Assembly: GCA_039096225.1 (NCBI GenBank)
Contig: JBBPEB010000026.1
Coordinates: forward strand, 336,001-400,000
DNA length: 64,000 nucleotides
DNA from: Blastocystis sp. Blastoise
Taxonomy: Eukaryota; Sar; Bigyra; Opalinata; Blastocystidae
Direction: 5' to 3'
How positions within the stretch are numbered: position 1 is the stretch's first letter; every line of letters starts with the position of its first letter. This document shows, piece by piece, positions 12,946 to 28,940 of this stretch. Below the pieces are notes generated by a model. It searched no databases and was not told the DNA's origin. It saw only the letters and a list, made by a program, of their open reading frames with translations. Made by a program: the position numbers and the translations under genes.

Positions 12946-14655
12946 TTAATATTTTAAAGATATCTTTCCATTTTTAATATTGTTATTTTTTATATGATAA
13001 TACTGATAAGAATAAGGAGTAAATCCGATAGATATATAATATTCATAATATTCAAATATATTTAAACTACGAAATAATGTTTGTACATCTGGTATCTTTA
13101 TATTATTATATGTATTTAGAGAAGTATTATTTTCAGTTTCTAATTCTGACCTATATTGATCCATAGTATTATCATGAGTTAAATAAGTATGTTCATAACT
13201 ATTTGTACCACATTCTATATTATTAACAATACATAAACCAACATCTTCACCTGCATAATAAGAAACTATTTTATATCTTAAGAATATTTTTGACATACGA
13301 GGTCTTAAGAACATAATCACTCCGATATGATCAACTTTATAGTCATTATATCTTTTAATAGGTAAAACATATCCTAGAAAATAATAAGGATATATATATC
13401 CTCTGTGACCTATCATGATATCTTTAGAGGATAATAAGGATAATGTATCATTAATAGCATGGGTATCATCTAAATAAAAATCATCATCATTTATCATCAC
13501 ATATTCAGTATCAAATATAGAAGGCAAAAACGTCTTTCCGTGGTATTTTGAATTCCAATTAGAACACCATATGTAATATATAGGAATGATACTATTGAGA
13601 AATATAGATTTAGGATATTCTATGAAATGAAGATTTTGAAGAATTACGATATTTGTAGGCTTTATTGTCTGCTTTTCTATCGTTTCTATTATACCTATCG
13701 AACGAATTCGCTTATATATTGGCATTAAAAATGTTATTGTATTCGTTCTATTATCATCTTTATAATGGCATTCAAATAATCTTGGAATATTATTATTATT
13801 ATTATTTATCTTATTATTATTATTATTATTTATCTTATTATTATTATTCATCTTATTATTATTATTCATTTTATTATTATTATTATTATTATTATATATT
13901 TCAAATGATTCATATATCATCTTATGATTATCTATTATAAAGAAATATGGAATATAATCCATTATATTTATCATATTACGAGTAATTGTTGTAGAACTTA
14001 TTATCTTACGAATTAAATTCTGTTTTACTAATAAACATGTACTGATTTCTATATTATTATTCATTCTATTATTATTATCATTATTATCATTATTATTATT
14101 AATATTTGAAATACAAGAAAATAAATTTAAACGATTATATTCAAATCCAAATATTATTCTTGTTAACCATTCATTATTCAATTTAGATTTTATATTCATA
14201 TTCATATTCAATTTATCTTCATCAATATATAATATATAATCAGAAGGATAAAATATTGATATAAAAAAGGACATAACATCTGTTGAATCATAATTTTGAT
14301 ATATACAATAAGGAAATGAAATAGAAGAACAAGGATTCGATTCATAAGGAATATATTTTGAATTATTATTATTATTATTATCATCATAATTATTTTGTAT
14401 AATAAATATTTGTTGACGATTCACATAAGAAGAATCTATTCTTGATAATTCTAATGTCTCATTCGTTATCTTACTTGTTTTTATCACAATAATCAGAGTT
14501 GGAGGAACTTTAACTGTTTCTGCCATAGATACTACGTTGGAATTAACTTTCTCTTTTAGAGATGAGTCGATATTTTCAACTTTATTGAATCCTAGATTAC
14601 TAGAAACATTTTGGAATTTTGGCAATTTATTAACGACTCGTATCATAGGATCCAT
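12946..14655 (-). CDS. Glycosyltransferase-like protein, two GT-A-like modules, Asn-rich
   Basis: Single-exon 569-residue protein, unusual in a window where nearly all genes are split. The C-terminal half looks like a nucleotide-sugar-dependent GT-A domain: a beta strand TITFLMPIYKR, a helix rich in Ile/Glu, IVILQNLH, then the acidic metal-binding stretch YVMINDDDFYLDD (a DxD-type motif), and HRGYIYPYYFLGYVLP followed by AGEDVGLC, which suits an acceptor or catalytic region. The N-terminal half has a similar order, TLIIVIKT ... IFIIQNN ... DYILYIDEDKL, suggesting a degenerate duplicate. Poly-Asn runs (about residues 93-98 and a long N/M/K/I tract near residues 255-290) separate the modules. 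No clear signal peptide or membrane anchor. The exact sugar and family are not recognisable. Confidence 0.6.
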   Translation of the reverse strand: MDPMIRVVNKLPKFQNVSSNLGFNKVENIDSSLKEKVNSNVVSMAETVKVPPTLIIVIKTSKITNETLELSRIDSSYVNRQQIFIIQNNYDDNNNNNNSKYIPYESNPCSSISFPYCIYQNYDSTDVMSFFISIFYPSDYILYIDEDKLNMNMNIKSKLNNEWLTRIIFGFEYNRLNLFSCISNINNNNDNNDNNNRMNNNIEISTCLLVKQNLIRKIISSTTITRNMINIMDYIPYFFIIDNHKMIYESFEIYNNNNNNNKMNNNNKMNNNNKINNNNNNKINNNNNNIPRLFECHYKDDNRTNTITFLMPIYKRIRSIGIIETIEKQTIKPTNIVILQNLHFIEYPKSIFLNSIIPIYYIWCSNWNSKYHGKTFLPSIFDTEYVMINDDDFYLDDTHAINDTLSLLSSKDIMIGHRGYIYPYYFLGYVLPIKRYNDYKVDHIGVIMFLRPRMSKIFLRYKIVSYYAGEDVGLCIVNNIECGTNSYEHTYLTHDNTMDQYRSELETENNTSLNTYNNIKIPDVQTLFRSLNIFEYYEYYISIGFTPYSYQYYHIKNNNIKNGKISLKY

Positions 14656-15120
14656 CGATACATAAAACGTTAGACAGTACTCAATGATGCATATAGGTAA
14701 TATAAAAATGCTAAATGATGTGAGGATACTATATAAAGGTAAAAATTAAAGAATAAAACAGTATATAAAAAGGAGAACCAAGAAAGATGTATTCAGAAAC
14801 TTACAATTTTATAAAAGATTCGCCTATATATATAAACATTAAATAAAAAAATAGTAAATGACATACAATGAGCCATTCTTTATTAATAATCAATAGTTAG
14901 AAAAGCAATTATTTTATAAAAATAATTTCTATGAAAAATAACCACATGAGATCTCATTTTTCTCTGGTGGTTCTCCATATGATTCAATCATCTGCTAGTG
15001 TCACTACCGAATATATTTTTCAGAAGAACATCTTTTAGAATATATTCATTCTAAAAGAAAAGTGATTTTTTTGGTTCACATAGTTCCTAGTCTAGCATAG
15101 ATAGAATTGAGAAATATCGA
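14656..15120. other. Intergenic 5' of tRNA-Glu
   Basis: 465 bases between the glycosyltransferase start and the tRNA gene. No repeat array or ORF. Contains the glycosyltransferase promoter and tRNA 5' flank. Confidence 0.5.
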
Positions 15121-15193
15121 TCCCATGTAGTCTAGCCGGTTAGGATAGCGGGTTTTCACCTCGCCGACCCGGGTTCGAGTCCCGGCATGGGAA
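15121..15193 (+). tRNA. tRNA-Glu (anticodon UUC)
   Basis: Full cloverleaf without an intron. The acceptor stem TCCCATG pairs with CATGGGA, with A as discriminator. The anticodon stem GCGGG/CTCGC (one G-U) carries the loop TTTTCAC with TTC as anticodon. The T arm is CCGGGTTCGAGTCCCGG. The A box (TAGTCTAGCCGG) and B box (GGTTCGAGTCC) are intact. Confidence 0.97.
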
Positions 15194-15195
15194 TA

Positions 15196-15200
15196 TTTTT
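15196..15200 (+). terminator. Pol III T5 terminator of tRNA-Glu
   Basis: A run of five T residues three bases after the tRNA 3' end, the usual RNA polymerase III stop. Confidence 0.7.
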
Positions 15201-15361
15201 ATGATTTTAAATTATTAGTAGAATTTTGAATGTATAATGCAGTAAAGAATTTTTTTAACAAAACCAAGGCAGATTATATTTATTTTCAATTTTATTTTTA
15301 TAAAAACATGTATGGATATCAAGAAAACCAATGATTGAAATAGTATAAAACATATATAAAA

Positions 15362-15935
15362 TTATTCTTCGTCTTCTTCTTCGAGTTTCTTGGCGAATGC
15401 CTCCAAACGAGCGTCTTCTTCTTCTTCAGACATTTTCACTTTATAATTAGTAACTCCATCCCAGAAACTATATATAATAATATACAGGTATTATTATTTG
15501 ATTTGAATGAAATATAGATAGTGATTAATAAATTAGTTGTATATTTTAATAAATAAACTATTTAAATATAATATATATATAAGAATATACTAAGCTTTAA
15601 GTTGTCTACCTGCAAAGAATCTACCATTCATCACTTTAACACACTTTATATATATAGTTATTATATTTTATAATTATAAAATAGTTTTATAGAATATATA
15701 ATAGTAATTATTTAAATATAATAATAATAATAATAATATATATATATATACTTCTTCAGCTTGTAATGGAGATTTGAATTTAACGACAACAATGCCGTTA
15801 GGATTCGTTTCAAAAACAGTGATTTTCACAACGTCTCCACATGCTGAGCATCCTTCCATCATATCACTCTCTAATTCATCCACAAAATGAGGTCCTATAT
15901 ATATATTATTATTATACTTATTATACTTATTATAC

Positions 15936-15966
<31 letters not shown>

Positions 15967-16048
15967 CTTTATTATTATTATTATACTTTATACTAATATA
16001 ATTGAACTATATCTTTTATAAAATAATAATAATCAATAGATATAATAT

Positions 16049-16085
<37 letters not shown>

Positions 16086-16974
16086 TAGTTGTATCTTTAA
16101 GGTCAAATACATTTTCAAGGACTACAATTCTAAGTCCTTTTTCATCTTCTAAGCCACTTTCAGCCCAGCTTAATTGCTGAGTCTGCTGAATCTTACGAAT
16201 CTTTCTCGCTTTCTCAGTTGTAATATCATCATTTATACGCTTTGTTCTATATAGAAAACAATAGTATATAATATGATAATAATAACAATAATAATAACAA
16301 TATAATAGTATATAATATAATATAACACACAAATCAATCATTAAAACTAATTCTATATATATATATCTACCCTTCTTTCTTTTCAAAAACAGCTTGGGAC
16401 ACTGATATATTTTCTTTATCGCTATAGATATAAACAACATAATAAAAAACAATAATAAATTTCTATTTTTAAAAATAAACAAATATATACGTATAACGTA
16501 AAGGATAGTCATCCATCATTTTTATAGCTAGAGCAACTGATTCTTCTCTTAAATAACAAATAGAAGCGTCACCTTTCAATTCACCTTTATCATTTCGATA
16601 CAATTTTATCTATTGAAACCATGAATTATAACTTAATCTATCAATAAATACTCTTGGTTCACCATTCTCATTCAGCTGAATTATACCATATTTACTAAAT
16701 ACTTCGTTTAATATATCCTCATTGACATCTTTAGGTAAATTTGTAATATAAATCCAAGAATTAGATTTAGGTTTCTTCCAACCATTCTTTGATTTATGCT
16801 TCGATTTTACTACTTCGACACTTAATTTAGAATCATTTTCCTTCTTCTCGTCAACTACTACATACATACATACAAATTGATTCCATATTTGTTTATAGAA
16901 TAAGTACCTTTTTCCTGAGTTTTTCCAGATTCCTTCTCATCAGCTACAGACTTCAAATCTTCTTTTTCACTCAT
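15362..16974 (-). CDS. CUS2: Tat-SF1 / Cus2-like U2 snRNP splicing factor
   Basis: RRM protein that binds the U2 snRNP (SF3b1) during pre-spliceosome assembly. Eight exons (16908-16974, 16652-16857, 16491-16609, 16371-16421, 16086-16246, 15752-15894, 15591-15643, 15362-15467) give 301 residues in frame. RRM1 contains WIYITNLPKDV and, after a 42-nt intron, IKLYRNDKGELKGDASICYL, as in Tat-SF1. The linker has KIRKIQQTQQLSWAESG. The second domain (RIVVLENVF ... CSACGDVVKITVF ... GIVVVKF ... MNGRFFAGRQLKAYFWDG) is a U2AF-homology motif, where RxF-type RFF replaces a normal RNP1. The acidic tail ends LEEEDEE. The start at MSEKEDL is chosen because the upstream in-frame sequence is hydrophobic and unlike the family. 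Its presence agrees with the heavy intron load of this genome. Confidence 0.9.
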
Positions 16975-17322
16975 CGATAGATAATTGAATTGTGAATTAA
17001 AAATATACACAAATAATTGAATAACTAGGAAAAACAAATTCGTTTTTCCAGTATTCTTCACTAAATTCCCAGGAGTATTCATTTTTACAATAAAAAAAAT
17101 ATTTACATATTTTGTTCGTGTTATTCTATAAATTAAACTTTCAATTTGAAAAGTTTAATTTGTTTATTAACTCAAGGTGTTTAGATCAGTAAAAGTATAT
17201 GACTTTTTATCAATTTTGATTTTATGAATTAGCTTTTATATCCTAATACTTGGCTTAATCTACATAAAACTACATTTTCAATATTCAAAAACTATTTTTC
17301 TACAAATTGTTCTATTTCAAAA
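16975..17322. other. Divergent promoter region, CUS2 / CCA1
   Basis: 348 bases shared by two divergent housekeeping genes. Short A/T runs only. No recognised operator. Confidence 0.5.
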
Positions 17323-20131
<2,809 letters not shown>

Positions 20132-20831
20132 ATCTATATATATATAGTATACTTTTCGTTTTCAATTGTCATTTCTTTCTGTTTGTGTTTATTATTATAT
20201 ACTAACAAAAATAGTTTGTTAAAATTATATTTATTTTATTATAGAAAACAATTATATAGCTATTAATATATTAACTAAACTAGAATATATTTATTGTTCA
20301 TGTAGAATCATAGAATAGAATATCCATTTTTTTCATGTAAAAAGTATATAAATAATTATAAAAAATAGTTAATATATAGAATAAAAATATATATATATAT
20401 GTATATAAAAGAAATAGTATTCCATTATTCACAATATTATTTCACAAAAAACGTTACATAACAAGATAAACAATGAAACTATCAACGAAAGACAGCTGTA
20501 TCTTTTTGTTATAAACACTAATAAAAGATGACGGAAAACAATGAATAATCAAATATACATAGTTATATATATAAATATATATAAAACATAGTATATTAAT
20601 ATAAATTTGATTGAACAGAAGTAAAATAAAAAGTATATATAGATAATAATAATAATATAAAAGTACAAACATTCCTCTTTTTCTATATATATTGAAAAAT
20701 TAGTAATAATTATTATTATGATTAAATATTGCTAATAGAATAATAATAATAGACTATATATATACGAAATTATGAAAACTAAAAAATATAGAGGAATAAT
20801 TCTTCCTAAATATGTATATATAGCAATTCAT
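20132..20831. other. Convergent intergenic region
   Basis: 700 bases between the 3' ends of CCA1 (+) and MFS copy A (-). AT-rich with TA runs. No gene seen. Confidence 0.6.
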
Positions 20832-21100
20832 TTAATTATCTGATTTGACTTCTTCTGTTTCTTGAGGGATAGAATCTACAATAACCGCGGGAGTTGAAGG
20901 AGAAATAGTAGAAGTAGGAATAACCGAGATAGACTGATTTTCATTTTCAGTTACATCTGAAATCGGATGAGTGGGAGAATTTTTTTCAACATCAATAACC
21001 GTGGATATATCTTCTTTCTTATTGTTATTTTTATCTACTTTTTCTATATATATAAGTTTTATATTTATAGAATTAAATAAAAAATAAATATTTTTTACGA

Positions 21101-21159
<59 letters not shown>

Positions 21160-21266
21160 CCTTTATCTTGTTCTTTGGGTTCTAATGTTTTTGCACCAGG
21201 AAGACATAATGAGATAGATGCTATAATAGCTATAGCCAAACCTATATATATATATTATTATTATAG

Positions 21267-21319
<53 letters not shown>

Positions 21320-21838
21320 ATATATATACCAAAGCAACCACCAGAAAGAAAGCATATGACAGGGGATGCATCATAAACGTATCCTTCAACGGTAGGAACA
21401 AGAATTGTAGCAACTTGGCCTGCAAGAACACCTGTATATATAGTACTAGTAATATGCTAGTAATAATAGTTATATACCAATAGATAAAACTCCACCTTGA
21501 TTATCTTTAGGACCATGAATCTATATATATAAGAATATATTAATTATATATATATATATATAAGAATATACTAATAATATATATATAAGAATATATTAAT
21601 TATATATATATAAGAATATATTAATTATATATATATAAATATACAGAGAGAAGAGAAGGAGAGATAGGGGCCATGAAAGAGAAACCAATAAACATAAAAG
21701 TACAAGAAATATAAGAAAACCATAAGATTTGAATATATGCCATTAATATAAAACCTATTACTATATATATAATGAATATAATAATTAATAGTATAAAGAG
21801 TATAATAATGAGTAATTCATAAAAAAAAGTTATAAAAA

Positions 21839-21904
<66 letters not shown>

Positions 21905-23437
21905 TCAAACATCCAGCAAAAACAGCAATCCACACTATATATAGAAATAATATTATTTATATAAACAAAATAAATTATAAAAATAGTAATATATCTATGT
22001 ATATATACAGAAAGGTATATGTAATTTGTTATGGAAAAGAGGGAACAAATAAACTTGAACAATAATCGTGAATACTCCAGTAACAGCAAAGATTAGACTA
22101 TTAAATAATAATAATAACAATAATAATAATAATAATAATAATAATAATTCAATAAATACTAATAATAATAATAATATATACCTATAATCAAGAGAAGAGC
22201 CTCCTAATTCTTCCATAATAAATTGACCATACCTATATATATATAATAATAATAATAAATATATATATAATAATAAATAGAATACATTGTAGAGAATAAA
22301 CAGCAAATTGAATCATTAAAGAAACGGAATAGCATTCCAAGCCACTATATAACATAATTCATAATAATAATTCTTAATATATAAATAGATACAATTCCCA
22401 TATCAAAATGAATTTTTTCTTTCTTTTCTCCTTTGCCTATAAAAAAAGAATAAATATATATATTTATAGCACATAATATATCAATACTTCTGTCTTGAAT
22501 GTCTTTCAATTCTTTATCACATTGTTCAATTTGTTTCTTTTCTTCTTCTTCAGTATTTTTCTTTGATTTTACTTGTCGAATTAATCTCTTTTTCTCTTTT
22601 TTCACTCTATTACGATCAATAACATCTTTATTTGTTTCTTTTAAGGAAATAACAGCACATATATTCACGATTAATGCACATCCTGAAGCAACATAACTAT
22701 ATATGTATTTATAGTGTGTTTTGAATATATATATATATATATATATATATTGGCATTGAATATAACAATATAAATATTTTTCATATACATTATATATGTA
22801 ATATATAATATATTATATATATATATAAAACATATATAATAACTATTATATATATAAATACTAAGGGAATCTCATATTAACAGCAGATAGCAGCCCTCCT
22901 AAGAAAGGTCCTATAACGAAAGAGGTAGCGACAAGAGCTGTAGTATGACCTAAATACTTCGAACGTTCATCAGCAGGAATAATATCTGCAATATAAGCTT
23001 GACCGATTGTTTGAGAACCACCTAAAAGACCAGTATAAGCTCTAGTTACAATAAACAAAGCAAGATTTGGAGATAAAGCTTGTAGTAAAGGACCTATAAT
23101 ATATATATATTCAATAACTTTGAAACAAAAACAAAAAAATATATATACCTGTCCATGAACCAAACAGAGATAATATCAAATAAGGTCGTCTACCAAACTT
23201 GTCAGATAAAGCACCTAATGCAACAGCACCTAAATCACAGTGAATAACCAAAATAAAGAGTGATTCCTTACTGATAGCTTGTGTCAACGCATAGATACTT
23301 GCTGTGTATCCTAACTCAGTTGCTGATCCACCAAGGTCTTTAATAATATAAGGAAGAGTAGGGATAACAAAAGAGAACCCAATGGAATCAATGAAAACAG
23401 TTAAGTAAACAATAATTAGTTGTCCTGGGAATTTCAT
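20832..23437 (-). CDS. MFS transporter, tandem copy A
   Basis: Twelve-helix major facilitator of the TetA/DHA1-like drug:H+ antiporter group. The N-terminal half starts MKFPGQLIIVYLTVFIDSIG, then the signature GALSDKFGRRPYLILSLFGS between TM2 and TM3, motif-C-like SFVIGPFLGGLLSA, and AYIADIIPADERSKYLG. A charged central loop (KETNKDVIDRNRVKKEKKR and following) joins the second half, with YGQFIMEELGGSSLDYSLIF, GFSFMAPISPSLLSIHGPKD and VAGQ-like VLAGQVATILVP. The cytosolic tail is Ser/Thr/Pro-rich and ends EEVKSDN. Many short (TA)n/(TTA)n introns; the second is 42 nt, at about 23227-23268. Intron positions match copies B and C (for example just after MRFP). The start is the ATG at 23435-23437. 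Substrate unknown. Confidence 0.88.
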
Positions 23438-24141
23438 TTTCTTCACAGTTCAATTTATGATAAAAGCTAAATATCAATGAAAGCGATTTCAGCTCAAAAA
23501 TAAAATAATGCTAATGAACGGAGTCAAGACTGTTGTTTTTCTGGTCACATGTATTGTCTACATGAATCCAGCCGTAAATATCATATTTATTATATATTCT
23601 TTAACAATTACCCCCTATGCATTACAAGAAATCGTTAAAATAATTTCAGTTGGCTATTCAAGAGCAATCTGAAAGTAACTGAAAATAAAACACAAATAGA
23701 ATTCCAGGAAAATACAGCAGAATGATTGGCTGATTGATTTGCAACCACAAATTAAGACGCAGATGATTCAAAACACATGTGTAGAATTCTGGGAAAAAAA
23801 TGATATAAAAAATACTTTTGTTTGTAAGGATTTATGTGTATATTTATATGTTTTATTCTATTTTAAATACTTATAGAGTATTGGTATTTAAATATTAAAT
23901 TAGCAAACACAACAATATAATTATGAATAATTACATTCAAAAAACACAAAAGTGAAAAAAGAAACATCTATATATATTTAGATGCATAAAAAAGGAAATA
24001 AAAAACAATTAAGAATTATGTTACGTAAAACAAATAAGAACAAAGATATAATAATACATAAACAAATGATACATAATACTAAATATCCATTACAACTCAT
24101 TAGTATTGTATATATATCTATAAAATATATTCCTAAAATAT
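23438..24141. promoter_or_regulatory. Upstream region of MFS copy A with TACCCCCT element
   Basis: 704 bases between copy A and the 3' end of copy B. Contains TACCCCCT at 23609-23616, 174 bp upstream of the copy A start. The same exact 8-mer occurs upstream of copies B and C (see findings). No other gene seen. Confidence 0.45.
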
Positions 24142-24551
24142 TTATTGATTTGTTTCTGTAGATGATGACACAACGGGAGAAATAGCATTCGTGTTAGGAG
24201 AGGGAGTATCCACAACAGTTACTACAGGAATAGCTTGAACTTCATTTTCAGTAGCTGTTTTAGAAGGAGAAGTAGCAATAGCTTTTTCAGCGTCAGAAGT
24301 ATCTATTGTTTTTTCATCTTTATCTTTATATTCTATAGGATATAGAATTAGATAGAATTAGGTAATAGTAAATAAAGTATGAATAATTTAAAAGGATAGA
24401 ATATATATATTATATATATACCATCAGCAAAAACAGGTTTTTCAATATCTTTTCCGCCAGGAATACAAAGAGTAATAGCAGCTTGTAAAGCAATCAAAAT
24501 ACCTATATAAATATAGAATAGTTAATTAAGTTACAGAATAGATTAAAATAA

Positions 24552-24630
<79 letters not shown>

Positions 24631-25137
24631 ATATACCGAATGCAGCGCCACTGACAAAGCAAGCTACAGGAGATGCAGAATATATATATCCTTCGACAGT
24701 AGGGACAATAATCATAGCAATTTGACCAGCTAAAACACCTATATATATATATTATAAAATAATATATATGTATGTATATATATATACCTAAAGAGAGAAC
24801 TCCACCTTGATTATCTTTAGGGCCATGAATCTATATAATATTATTCAGATAGAGAATGAAAATAATAATAATAAAATGAATAATAATAATAATAATAATA
24901 TCATTATATATATACGGAGAGAAGAGAAGGAGAAATAGGACAAAGAAAAGAGAATCCGATAAACATGACAGAAGCAGATATATACGAGCACCATAATACA
25001 TGTATATAGGCCATCATGAAATAACCAGCAGCTATATATATATATATATATTAATAATTATTATGATATATTATATATTATTATTATATATACCATTAAT
25101 GAGTCCACCAATAATAGAAATACCCACTATATATATA

Positions 25138-25175
<38 letters not shown>

Positions 25176-25480
25176 CTATAAGATAAATGACATTTATTAT
25201 GAAGTAAGGGGAAGAGTAATAATTGAGTTAATAAAGTGAATACACCTGTTGTACCAAAGATTAAACTATATATAATAAGTAAAAGTATAAGTATAATATA
25301 TACCTATAATCAACAGAAGTACCCCCTAATTTTTCCATAATAAATTGACCATACCTATTTATATATAAATAATAATATATATAAATATAAATATATATAT
25401 ACATAGAAGAGAAAATGCAACAAGCAGAATCATTTAAGAATCTTTGAATAATACCTGTCCACTATATATATATATTAATG

Positions 25481-25532
<52 letters not shown>

Positions 25533-25680
25533 TCCGAGATCCATCTTAACTTTTTGTTTCTTTTCATTCTTAGCTATATATACATAATAATCGAATTAAT
25601 ATATATATATATATACAACTAGTAGTAAGATTCTTTAATTTATTATTAATTTCATTAAGACGTTCACCTTCAGCATCAGC

Positions 25681-25756
<76 letters not shown>

Positions 25757-26588
25757 GTAAAAAAAAAACATAAATAAAACAAACAGCATACATAAACCAG
25801 TTTTCTTAAGAATTTGTTTTCTTTCTTTAGTTAATTGTTTCTTTAAAATAACGTTTTGATTTGTTTCTTTTAATATAAATATGACAAGAATTAAAACTAC
25901 AAAAGCACATATAGAGGCAGCATAACTATATATATATATTAAAATAAATACATTTATAAAATATGAAAAAAATATATTATAAAAATAACATACTAAGGGA
26001 AACGAAGAGAAATAGCAGTAAGAACTCCACCAAGAAGAGGTCCAATAACGAAAGAAACAGCAACAATAGCAGTAGATTGAGTTAAATACTTAGAACGTTC
26101 TTCAGGTGCAATACTATCAGCAATATATGCTTGACCAATAGTTTGAGAACCACCAAGAATACCAGTAAATGCACGACTTACAATGAATAAAGGAAGATTT
26201 GGAGAAAAGGCTTGAAATAAAGGACCTATATAATAATGAAAACAATAAATACATAAGTAAAAAGTATTGCATATAAATAAATTGTTCCTATATATACCAA
26301 GGAAAGAACCAATAAGAGAAAGAACAAAATAAGGTTTACGACCTCCTTTATCAGATAATGAGCCCATACCCACAGCACCTACAGAGATAATTATGTTTTT
26401 AAATAGATATTAAATCATATACTGATAGCTTGTGTCAATGCATAAATACTAGCAGTATATCCAACCTCTGTAGCACTACCTCCTAATTCACTAATAATAT
26501 AGGGAAGTGTTGGGAGAACAAAAGAAAAGCCAATAGCATCAATGAAGACAGTCAAATAGACAAGAATAAGTTGTTTAGGGAAAGCCAT
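24142..26588 (-). CDS. MFS transporter, tandem copy B
   Basis: Paralogue of copy A with the same exon layout. N-terminus MAFPKQLILVYLTVFIDAIG. TM2-TM3 signature GSLSDKGGRKPYFVLSLIGS, where the usual Phe of DKFGR is Gly. Then AYIADSIAPEERSKYL, SFVIGPLLGGVLTA, and an intron after LRFP as in copy A. The central loop is KETN-rich, then ADAEGERLNEINNKLKNL. The second half has YGQFIMEKLGGTSVDYSLIF, GFSFLCPISPSLLS, IHGPKDNQGGVLSLGVLAGQ and CFVSGAAFG. The tail is divergent and Ser/Thr/Pro-rich, ending VSSSTETNQ. A (TTA)n intron (25684-25752) sits in the loop. No frameshift was seen in the exons I traced. Start ATG at 26586-26588; stop 24142-24144. Confidence 0.87.
25684..25752 (-). repeat. (TTA)n microsatellite, about 23 units, in MFS copy B intron
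   Basis: Perfect trinucleotide array, TTA on the coding strand. It interrupts the central-loop coding region. Confidence 0.9.
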
Positions 26589-27778
26589 TGTTCAAAAATT
26601 AAGAAAATGAATAAAAAATAATAATTAATTTTCTATATTATCAATCATGGGCAATTTTTAAAAGTAAACACTTTTTCGGCTCTTTTAGAATAAAAATCAT
26701 TATTAGCCATACAAAGTGTGTTTCTGTGGATGACGCATCTCAAATGAATATTGTTTTCTGGTTTTCATCAAAATCATAAGAATAAACGAATATTTACCCC
26801 CTTAAATAATGTTTAACATCTTTTTTCAGTCAAAGACTTAAAAATAGACAAGAATAGGTATCAATCTTGAAAAGAATATTCACGGGGAATCAAAGTTTTT
26901 AACTCTAAATCAAAAATTAATCTTGATTTTTTTATCCATTTTTCTATAAAATCGTCATTAAAAAATCAGAAAAATTCAGCAGAGAAGTTGTAGGGGGTAT
27001 ATTACCACATATCTGAGGATAATGATTGGCTTTTGACAATCTTTATTTTCATATAAATGGATATTCATCATTACCTCCAAAAAAATATTCGTGGTTAACC
27101 CAAGAATTCTCTTGAAAATCCAAAAAGAAAAATGTGGTGATAAAAATGTGTATATAATTTTTTTTAATTTATCCAGGTATAAAATTATATATTTCTAATC
27201 TGTTTTTTGGGATGTACACGAAAAGCTGAAAATGCTGATATGCATAATTTTTTTGAGTTATGGTCTCAACAAGATTATTTGAATTGATGATTTTTTTAAA
27301 TGTATTTTTTGTTATCAGGCTATAGTGAACATATGCTTCTTATCAGAAAACAACAAGAACAAAGAGGGAATAAGAAGATTGATCGTTGATTCTTTTTTTT
27401 TACTAGTTGATGTTTTGTTTAGAGAAAATGAATATGTGTATTGGATATTTGATTCGTTGTTTATAGCTTTGAGTCACTTTTCTAGCCTTTTTATCACAAA
27501 AATTGACTAATTATATTTTTTTCATATCTTTTAAGTTTCATCCAGGATCTTTGAGGATCAACAAAACTATGTTTACAAAAAAAAGTAGTTAATCATAATA
27601 TAATAATAAAAATAGTATATATTTGTAGAAAAAATAGTTCTATTCGATAACAAAAAATAAATAATAAGACAAAAACATTAAAAAAAAGATTAAAAACTAA
27701 AAATCATATTGATATTTAGTATGTCAAAATAAACAAAAGTTGGTGAGTATATAATATGAAAATAATACTATGTATAAC
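26589..27778. promoter_or_regulatory. 1.2-kb upstream region of MFS copy B with two TACCCCCT elements
   Basis: Spacer between copies B and C, free of microsatellites. TACCCCCT lies at 26795-26802 (209 bp from the copy B start) and in the opposite orientation at about 26990-26999. A 61-codon ORF at 27325-27510 lacks any family features and is probably chance. Confidence 0.45.
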
Positions 27779-28134
27779 CTAATTATTATTGGGTGTAATA
27801 TTTTCAATAATAATTCCTTCTACTGGTGTAGCTACAGGAGTAGGTAGAGAAATTGTTTCTGTAAGTGAACCCATAGCAGATGTAGAATGACTATCATTTA
27901 AAGTATTATTTGATTTCTTTTCAGAGAATTCAGAGAGTTTTTCAATATCACTGTTAATACTAGTATTCTGTTTTACTATTTATTAAGATAATACAATAAG
28001 TATGAGTATTTTATTATATATATACATTGTGACTGAATAGGTTTTTCAATTGTTTTTCCACCAGGAAGACAATAGGTAACAGCAGCTTCTAAGGCTATCA
28101 CTAAACCTATATAGGTTTATTATTATTATTATGA

Positions 28135-28205
<71 letters not shown>

Positions 28206-28859
28206 AGATACCGAATGCAGCGCCACTAACAAAGCAAGCTACAGGCGATACTTCATATACATATCCTTCGACAGTAGGGACAATAATCATAGCAATCTGA
28301 CCAGCAATAACACCTAGAGAAATGATAATGATAATAATATATATATATTTTTGTAGATTTATATAGTAATATTTTACATATATATACCTAAAGAGAGAAC
28401 TCCACCTTGATTATCTTTAGGGCCATGTAACTTTAAAATATATATTTTAAATATAATTATCATTAATATTATATACTAATAATAATACTACATTCAATAT
28501 ATATTATTAAATAAATAAATATACAGATAAAAGTGAAGGTGCAATTGGACATATAAGAGAGAAACCAATATACATAATAGAAGAAGATATATAAGAAGAC
28601 CATAATATATGTATATAGGCCATCATGAAATAACCAATAGCTAGAATAACAATGAATATATATATAATAATATATATTGATTAAACAAAAAATAAAATAA
28701 ATAGCAAAGAATTACATATCTATTATATATATTTACCATTGAAAAGTCCACCCAATATAGATATACTTACTAAAAAAAATATGAATATGAATAATAAAAT
28801 AACAAAAAAAATAATCATAAAAATAGATAATCATAAAAATAGATAATCATAATAATTTG

Positions 28860-28940
<81 letters not shown>

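Noticed and set aside
27325-27510. 61-codon plus-strand ORF between MFS copies B and C
   Set aside because: Hydrophobic AT-rich translation with no homologue recognised and no flanking exons.
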